6,833 nt of DNA, from positions 1-6,833 of the forward strand of contig JAITPT010000173.1 in NCBI GenBank assembly GCA_031289285.1, written 5' to 3'. Source of the stretch: Puniceicoccales bacterium (GTDB taxonomy: Bacteria > Verrucomicrobiota > Verrucomicrobiia > Opitutales > UBA953). A program made the translations under genes and the position numbers. This document shows, one piece after another, positions 1-4,192 of the stretch (positions are counted from its first letter, which is position 1; each line of letters starts with the position of its first letter). The notes beneath the pieces were generated by a model. It had not been told where the DNA came from. It made no database searches and saw nothing but the letters and a program-made list of their open reading frames with translations.

Positions 1-2
1 AA

Positions 3-199
3 GGTAAAAAGTGTCTGGCACTTTATTGCGTATCGAGCGGAAAAGGGCGAAAAAGTGCCTGTCCCTTTTTGCGCTACGGGTGTTTGGAGCGGTTGCGCAT
101 CGGCAAAAGTGCTGTCGGTGCTCGTTCCTCGCTCTGCCTCCGCACTTCATAAGTGCGGTGCTCGAACGCCCGTGCCAAACGCGAAAATCGAGAGTCAAT
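3..199. repeat. Tandem repeat of ~200 bp, copy 1
   Basis: First of two complete copies of a long direct repeat; the copy begins only two bases into the window, so more copies may lie upstream. It contains three inverted repeats: AAAGTG (8-13)/CACTTT (19-24) with a 5-nt loop; AAAAAG (50-55)/CTTTTT (65-70); and the strongest, CCGCACTT (140-147)/AAGTGCGG (151-158) with a 3-nt loop. The octamer GGTGCTCG occurs at 117-124 and again at 157-164, flanking the last hairpin. Seen directly: high identity to copy 2, with the block 87-176 matching 291-380 at 88 of 90 bases. The architecture resembles REP/BIME-type intergenic palindromic elements; that class assignment is inference. Confidence 0.9.
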
Positions 200-402
200 G
201 GAAAAAAGTGTCTGGCACTTTATTGTATCGAGCGGGGAAGGCCGGAAAAGTGCCTGTCCCTTTTTGTGCTTTTTGTGCTGCGGGTCTTTGGAGCGGTTGC
301 GCATCGGCAAAAGTGCTGTCGGTGCTCGTTCCTCGTTCTGCCTCCGCACTTCATAAGTGCGGTGCGCGAACGCCCGTGCCGAACGAAAAATCGGAAGTCA
401 AA
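200..402. repeat. Tandem repeat of ~200 bp, copy 2
   Basis: Second complete copy. It carries the same three inverted repeats: AAAGTG (205-210)/CACTTT (216-221); AAAAG (246-250)/CTTTT (260-264); and CCGCACTT (344-351)/AAGTGCGG (355-362). It differs from copy 1 by small indels: two bases shorter before the second hairpin, a 9-base expansion (a duplicated TTTTTGTGC-like unit near 261-279) and one base shorter in the tail, so the start-to-start periods are 197 and 203 bp. Changes fall mostly outside hairpin stems: the 8-bp stems are unchanged in both copies, which suggests the structures matter, though two copies give weak statistics. Confidence 0.9.
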
Positions 403-435
403 GGAAAAAAGTGTCTGGCACTTTATTGTGTATCG
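403..435. repeat. Tandem repeat, partial third copy (array edge)
   Basis: The repeat starts a third time, with the first hairpin AAAGTG (408-413)/CACTTT (419-424) intact, and then identity to copies 1 and 2 is lost after TATCG at 431-435. This marks the right edge of the array. Just past the edge, TGCCAGAC (439-446) is an inverted copy of GTCTGGCA (413-420) inside the partial unit, giving an alternative 8-bp stem that copies 1 and 2 do not have. Confidence 0.85.
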
Positions 436-768
436 TCTTGCCAGACCCACGACCCCCGCCGCCCCCTCCCCCGCCGCACAAACTTGCCTCTGACGACGCA
501 AGGCACAAGACACACCCAATGCGACCACTTCACCAAAGCCGTCCGAGTCTGCGCCGGTGCCGGTGCCGGTGTCCTTTCTCGCCCGTCTTTTTTCGTGCCT
601 TTTTCGCGTCTTTTTTCATGTCGTTTTTTTTCGTATTTCGCGTGATTTTGTCTTGAACGTTTCCTCCGAAAAAGCAGCCTCTCCGCCGCAAACCATTTTA
701 TGCACCCGCCAAGCATTCACCGCCACGCCTCACCGCCTCGCTACACTTCTGCCAAAACAACACACACA
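436..768 (+). other. Gene-free upstream region of the T6SS cluster
   Basis: I see no convincing gene here; the open frames that cross it are low-complexity continuations of the repeat region. It holds a C-rich tract (446-478) that is almost free of A and T, a hexamer microrepeat GCCGGT x3 (553-570), a series of T-tracts (588-649, listed separately) and the leader of the first gene. No clear -35/-10 pair with good spacing could be found: TTGAAC at 653-658 has no matching -10 box about 17 bp downstream, and the AT-rich ATTTTAT at 695-701 has no good -35. The operon promoter most likely lies in this region by position, but it is not identified. Confidence 0.6.
588..649 (+). promoter_or_regulatory. 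Phased T-tracts, possible intrinsically curved DNA upstream of the operon
   Basis: Runs of T lie at 588-593, 600-604, 611-616, 624-631, 636-638 and 646-649. Their centres are about 11.5, 11.5, 14, 9.5 and 10.5 bp apart, close to one helical turn. A- or T-tracts repeated in phase with the helix are known to bend DNA and often sit upstream of promoters or attract nucleoid proteins. The position, 120-180 bp before the first start codon, would suit that. No hairpin precedes the T-runs, so they do not look like an intrinsic terminator. The bending role is inference. Confidence 0.4.
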
Positions 769-1806
769 ATGAGCACCGTCTCCACCTCCGCCGCCTCTGC
801 CGCCGCATCTTCCGCTGCTGCCTCCGACACCTCTGCCGCCGCCGCCTCTGGCACCACCGCAAAATCTACGCCCTTGTTGGGGCCGCTTGACTGGGTGCTC
901 GTCACGGCGCACCGGCTTCGTTACTTCCAAGCCAACTTCGCCGACGACCCACGCGAGAGTCGCGAGGCTTTTCTTGAGGAAGAATTGCGCCGTCTCCTCG
1001 AGCCGGTGCCGCCGAGCAAACGCCAAGAATACCTCGACCTGCTCGCCGAGAAGTTCCCCACTTGGGAGTCGCTCGCCACGACCGTCGCACCCGCAGCCGC
1101 GCCCCTCGGCACCGACGCCGCTGGTGCCGCCGCCGCGCCGCAGACGCCGGAGGATGTCTTGGCACTTTTCCTGAGAACGCTTCCGCGCTTCGACAACACG
1201 CTGCGCCAACTCATCAAAAAACGCCTCGCCGATGAGGGTTTCGTGTCGGCATCCGGCGACGCACTTTCCCCAGAAACTTTTGCCGATCTCACCGAGAAAC
1301 TGAAGTTCGCTCCTGCCGACAACATTGCCCCATCTCGCCTCGGAAAACTTTTTGCCTCCCTCGCCGAGTTCGCCTTGGCGACCGACCAACTCGTCTGGAG
1401 CGTCTGGAAAAGTCTCGCGCCAAAGTCCACACTTCGCCGCGACAGTTCGGCTGGCGATCTGCGCACTGCCCTGCGCCGTTCGCTCACGGGCGACGCCGAG
1501 GTCTCCGCGCTCCAAGTCGGCCAGCAACTCGAAAAACTTCGCCAGCTCACTGCCGCGCTCATTGCCGCGCTCGGCCCCGCCGCAAAAATCTTCGCAACCG
1601 ACCACGCGACCCGTTATTCGCCCGAGGCCGTGCGCGATGCCGTGAAGCTCGAGGGCGTCAGCGTCAGCGTCTTCGGCAACGCCGACGCTCGCTTGTGGAA
1701 GAAATACACCGAACTTGCTGGCGAAATCAACGAAGATTCCATCCGGACGACGCTCATAGACGCTATCGCCAAATACGCCGAAGACCTCGCGGGGGGCGGG
1801 CGCTGA
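769..1806 (+). CDS. Unrecognised alanine-rich protein of the T6SS cluster; C-terminal half weakly FHA_C-like
   Basis: A 345-residue soluble protein with no signal peptide, lipobox or membrane segment. Residues about 3-33 are almost all Ala, Ser and Thr and are probably disordered. Residues about 36-100 look helical and charged (HRLRYFQANF, EEELRRLLEPVPP). A second Ala/Pro linker spans about 105-127. The rest is helical and ends with WKKYTELAGEI near residues 320-329 and a final helix IDAIAKYAEDL. The WxxYxEL-plus-helix ending and the preceding VWSVWKSL segment remind me of the C-terminal domain of T6SS FHA proteins (TagH/VasC/ImpI), but there is no FHA domain and this is only a weak resemblance. 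The start at 769 is preferred over an in-frame ATG at 700 because 769 follows an A/C-rich, G-poor leader like those of the three downstream genes, whereas codons 700-768 would translate that leader. It sits 107 nt before tssK, so a T6SS accessory role is likely from context; no function can be assigned. Confidence 0.82.
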   Translation: MSTVSTSAASAAASSAAASDTSAAAASGTTAKSTPLLGPLDWVLVTAHRLRYFQANFADDPRESREAFLEEELRRLLEPVPPSKRQEYLDLLAEKFPTWESLATTVAPAAAPLGTDAAGAAAAPQTPEDVLALFLRTLPRFDNTLRQLIKKRLADEGFVSASGDALSPETFADLTEKLKFAPADNIAPSRLGKLFASLAEFALATDQLVWSVWKSLAPKSTLRRDSSAGDLRTALRRSLTGDAEVSALQVGQQLEKLRQLTAALIAALGPAAKIFATDHATRYSPEAVRDAVKLEGVSVSVFGNADARLWKKYTELAGEINEDSIRTTLIDAIAKYAEDLAGGGR

Positions 1807-1816
1807 AGCGGGCGCG
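1791..1816 (+). other. G-rich tract with direct repeat across the stop codon
   Basis: The last codons of the first gene contain G-runs at 1791-1796 and 1798-1800, and another follows the stop at 1810-1812, so four GGG tracts lie within 22 bases. GCGGGCGC occurs at 1796-1803 and again at 1808-1815, on either side of the TGA at 1804-1806. It stands out because the coding strand and the leaders here are otherwise poor in G. A quadruplex could form in principle, although the third loop is long. There is no U-run, so it is not an intrinsic terminator. Confidence 0.35.
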
Positions 1817-1869
1817 TGCTCCCTCCAAACCGCTTTTCCTGCAAACCATTGCTCCAATCTGACGTTTCT

Positions 1870-1913
1870 CCAATTTCCAACCTACTACCGACACAACCGA
1901 CACCAACAACACC
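1870..1913 (+). promoter_or_regulatory. SD-less A/C-rich leader of tssK
   Basis: The 44 bases before the tssK ATG contain only two G residues, both in the small repeat ACCGACAC/ACCGACACC, and end in CAACAACACC directly before the start codon. No Shine-Dalgarno-like purine run (GGAG, AGGA, GAGG) is present at the usual distance. The same style is seen before the other three genes, which supports these starts as a group. Confidence 0.6.
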
Positions 1914-3275
1914 ATGAACATCCACTGGCACGAGGGTCTTTTCCTACAACCGCATCATTTGCAACGTTTCCAGCGCAGCATTGTCGCCACTATCCAGTCC
2001 GACCGATGCATCGCACAACCCTTTGCCTACGGGGTAATTGAGGGACAAGTCTCTGCCGACGAGCTTGCCAACTACCGCGTCCGCTTCACCCGCTTGCGTG
2101 CGATTATGCCCAGCGGCCTCGAAGTGGATTTCCCAAAAAACGCCGACTTACCGTCGCTCGACATCAAGCCGCTTTTCGCGGGCACCGGCTCTGTTTTCAC
2201 CATCTACTTGGGTGTGCCGCTCTGGCAAGACGGGCGGGCAAACTCCGGCGGCGAAGCACCCGCCGACCAGCCCGACACAAACGCAAAAATCATCTTCCGC
2301 GTCCATGAACAAAATCTTACCGATGAGAATACTGGCGACAACTCGCAGCCCCTCCTCACACGGCACGTCAACGCCCGTTTTGTGCTCGATGACGGCGATA
2401 AATCCGACCTCGAACTCGTGCCCGTTTTGCGCCTCACCCGCTCCGCTGGCGAGCAACTCGGACAGCCAAAAATAGACGCCGAATTTGTGCCGCCCTGCCT
2501 CTTTCTCACTGGCTCCGGCGCGTTGCATAATCTCGTCGCCGACATCGTTAACCAAATCGAAGCCAGCCGCCAAGAATTGCTCGTCCAAGTCAACCGCGGC
2601 GGCTTTAACATGGAGACAGTGCGTGGTGTGCAAATCGAACAAATACTGCGCCTGCGCACACTCGGCCATTTTTCAGCGCGGCTGGCGGCATTGTTAGAAG
2701 CACCTAATATAACTCCCTTCGAGTGGTATCTTGAACTGTGTTCCCTGCACGGCGAATTGAGTGCACTGCACCCAGAAAAAGACGGAGGTGCGCCACCATC
2801 TTATTCGCACGAAGGTCTCTACAATGTATTTAGCCAACTCGACGGAAAAATCCGCGCCCTCCTGCGCGGAGTCGTCGCCGCAAGTTTTATGCGCTTAGAC
2901 TTTGCGCGAACAGAAACCGGCCTCGCCGCGACTCTCTCCGAAGACCACATCACCCGCGCCGCCGAATACTTCCTCGCCGTCAGAAGCGAGGGCGACACAC
3001 GCACCGTCGCCGCGCTTGTAGAAGACGGCAACCGCTTCAAACTGATGCCTAAGAGCTTGGCATCAAGGGCAATACGCGGCGTCGAGTTGAAGGAAGAGCG
3101 TTTCCCGCCAATGCAATTGCCCGCCTCCGCAGGGCTAAGTTTCTTCCGCCTAAACAGCACTGACTCCTCGCGCATCTGGCAACAAATAAAACAAGAACGC
3201 GAACTCTCTCTCCATTGGCCAGAAACAGATGTCAAAATAAAAGAAGTCGCCATCTACATGACGACCAACGCCTAA
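1914..3275 (+). CDS. tssK: Type VI secretion system baseplate subunit TssK
   Basis: TssK joins the cytoplasmic T6SS baseplate to the inner-membrane complex; in characterised systems it is a trimer whose C-terminal head contacts TssL and TssM. The protein is 453 residues, the usual size for the family. The diagnostic N-terminus is clear: W5, E7, G8, then FLQPHHLQRFQ at 10-20, the family's W-x-EG-x-F-L-x-P-x-H signature. The C-terminal part shows SFFRLN (409-414) followed by W422, consistent with the family's closing beta/alpha head. No signal peptide or membrane segment is seen, as expected for a cytoplasmic protein. The ATG directly after the A/C-rich leader puts the signature at the very N-terminus, as in relatives. 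The gene is intact. It is followed by tssL after 78 nt, the usual K-L-M order. Family assignment is firm; detailed contacts are taken from family knowledge. Confidence 0.95.
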   Translation: MNIHWHEGLFLQPHHLQRFQRSIVATIQSDRCIAQPFAYGVIEGQVSADELANYRVRFTRLRAIMPSGLEVDFPKNADLPSLDIKPLFAGTGSVFTIYLGVPLWQDGRANSGGEAPADQPDTNAKIIFRVHEQNLTDENTGDNSQPLLTRHVNARFVLDDGDKSDLELVPVLRLTRSAGEQLGQPKIDAEFVPPCLFLTGSGALHNLVADIVNQIEASRQELLVQVNRGGFNMETVRGVQIEQILRLRTLGHFSARLAALLEAPNITPFEWYLELCSLHGELSALHPEKDGGAPPSYSHEGLYNVFSQLDGKIRALLRGVVAASFMRLDFARTETGLAATLSEDHITRAAEYFLAVRSEGDTRTVAALVEDGNRFKLMPKSLASRAIRGVELKEERFPPMQLPASAGLSFFRLNSTDSSRIWQQIKQERELSLHWPETDVKIKEVAIYMTTNA

Positions 3276-3280
3276 AAAAA

Positions 3281-3316
3281 CTACGTCCACTACGTCCACA
3301 AAGTCCACAAAGTCCA
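3281..3316 (+). repeat. Four 9-nt tandem units between tssK and tssL
   Basis: Directly after the tssK stop (3273-3275) lie four contiguous 9-mers: CTACGTCCA at 3281-3289 and 3290-3298, then CAAAGTCCA at 3299-3307 and 3308-3316. Each unit ends in GTCCA and carries a single G; these four are the only G residues in the spacer. The two identical pairs suggest stepwise duplication by slippage. No palindrome is present in the unit. Function unknown; it could be a binding site array for a regulator or RNA-binding protein, or neutral slippage. Confidence 0.8.
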
Positions 3317-3353
3317 CTCTCCACAACCTTTCTCTACCAAAAACAAAACAAAA
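3314..3353 (+). promoter_or_regulatory. G-free SD-less leader of tssL, carrying a shared 15-mer
   Basis: The 41 bases before the tssL ATG contain no G and end in an A-rich run (AAAACAAAACAAAA). The 15-mer CCACTCTCCACAACC at 3314-3328 is repeated exactly at 4115-4129 in the next spacer. No Shine-Dalgarno motif can exist in a G-free leader, so initiation must rely on something else, for example an unstructured A-rich region bound by ribosomal protein S1 (inference). Confidence 0.6.
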
Positions 3354-4112
3354 ATGCCAGCCGAAACAATCCATACCAACGCCGCGCCGCTTACACTACC
3401 GGTGCTCTGCGAGCCGATTTTCCAAGAAGTCTGCCGGCTCAATCGCCTCGCCCGCGTCGCGCCCGCCGGAGACCTCGCCACCGCAAAAGCGGAGATAAAA
3501 GCCATTTTCCAAAAAATGGCAGACCGCGCTAAAAACGACCCAACTCTTCTCCACAATTACGAAAAAGTAGAGTTGGCGCTTCTCTTCTTCACCGACTCGA
3601 TGCTCGCCGAAAGCACACTCCCTTACGCTAAAGAGTGGGACAAGGCGCGGCTCGCTTACGAGCGAAACGAACTCGCCGGCGACGAAAAGTTCTTCGACCT
3701 ACTCGACGAGACACTCGCCGACACTAAAGACACCGCCAACGAGCGCCTTGTCATTTTCTACACCTGCATCGGCCTCGGTTTTACGGGCTGGTATCAAGGG
3801 CAAAACGAGTGGCTGCGCAAAAAAATGAAAGAAATCCAGCCGCGTATCCGCAAGTGGGTTGACACCGACGAGACCGGCCTCATCAGCCCAGAAAGCTATA
3901 AACACACCAACCTCACCGACTTCCGCCCACCCGTCGGCTCAATGCTTATCCCGATGCTCATCGTCGCCGTCGCACTCGTCTTCGTCGCCGTCACCGCAAA
4001 CATCATTCTCTTCAAAAACGCCTCGGCAGATTTAAGCAAAGCATTAGACGTTATTTTCACCCAAGACGGCGCCCGTAAAGCAAGCGCCCCAAAACCCGAA
4101 CCCGCTCCCTAA
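3354..4112 (+). CDS. tssL: Type VI secretion system inner-membrane protein TssL (DotU/IcmH family)
   Basis: TssL is a C-tail-anchored inner-membrane protein that, with TssM, forms the T6SS membrane complex and receives the TssK baseplate connector. The protein has 252 residues. The cytoplasmic domain (about 1-196) carries family features: LALLFFTDSML near 74-84, GDEKFFDLLDE at 109-119 (the usual G-x-x-x-FF-x-x-L) and FYTCIGLGFTGWYQG at 135-149 (the usual FY-x-C-x-x-LGF-x-G-x-Y). One hydrophobic span at about 197-220 is the single membrane anchor. The periplasmic tail is only about 32 residues and ends in a Pro/Ala/Lys-rich stretch, so there is no OmpA-type peptidoglycan-binding extension. The ATG at 3354 follows a G-free leader. 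The gene is intact and followed by tssM after 80 nt. Confidence 0.93.
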   Translation: MPAETIHTNAAPLTLPVLCEPIFQEVCRLNRLARVAPAGDLATAKAEIKAIFQKMADRAKNDPTLLHNYEKVELALLFFTDSMLAESTLPYAKEWDKARLAYERNELAGDEKFFDLLDETLADTKDTANERLVIFYTCIGLGFTGWYQGQNEWLRKKMKEIQPRIRKWVDTDETGLISPESYKHTNLTDFRPPVGSMLIPMLIVAVALVFVAVTANIILFKNASADLSKALDVIFTQDGARKASAPKPEPAP

Positions 4113-4192
4113 AACCACTCTCCACAACCACTCTTATACAAACTCTCTAACACCACTCTTTTAACCAACACCAACACAATTTCCAAAACAAC
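4113..4192 (+). promoter_or_regulatory. 80-nt spacer with no G at all, leader of tssM
   Basis: From the base after the tssL stop to the base before the tssM ATG there is not a single G in 80 nt. It contains CCACTCT at 4115, 4128 and 4153, with a degenerate copy AAACTCTCT at about 4140, giving spacings near 13, 12 and 13 nt. The last 32 bases (AACCAACACC... AAAACAAC) resemble the tssK leader. The 15-mer at 4115-4129 is identical to 3314-3328 in the previous spacer. No SD motif is possible. Confidence 0.7.

Noticed and set aside
3..435. CRISPR-like array
   Set aside because: The unit is about 200 bp and repeats as a whole; there are no short repeats alternating with unique spacers and no cas genes.
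11..645. Overlapping + strand open frames of 160 and 196 codons across the repeat array
   Set aside because: They are open in more than one frame over repeated hairpin DNA, with Cys/Arg-rich low-complexity products, no domains and starts lacking the leader pattern of the real genes.
700..768. Earlier in-frame start for the first gene at 700
   Set aside because: It would translate the A/C-rich leader (MHPPSIHRHASPP...) that matches the untranslated leaders before tssK, tssL and tssM; ATG 769 is placed like the others.
730..1857. Long minus-strand open frame (375 codons) opposite the first gene
   Set aside because: It is the mirror of a GC-rich + strand gene; its product is low-complexity Gly/Arg/Glu-rich, it has no family motifs, and the + strand frame fits the operon, leader style and spacing.
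1807..1869. Terminator between the first gene and tssK
   Set aside because: The only possible stem there (GGGCGC/GCTCCC) has a mismatch and is not followed by a U-run, so the four genes may be one transcript.
2851..2870. 7-bp GC-rich inverted repeat TCCGCGC/GCGCGGA inside tssK
   Set aside because: It lies in the middle of an intact coding frame with no T-run and is plausible by chance in GC-rich codons; not enough to call a regulatory element.
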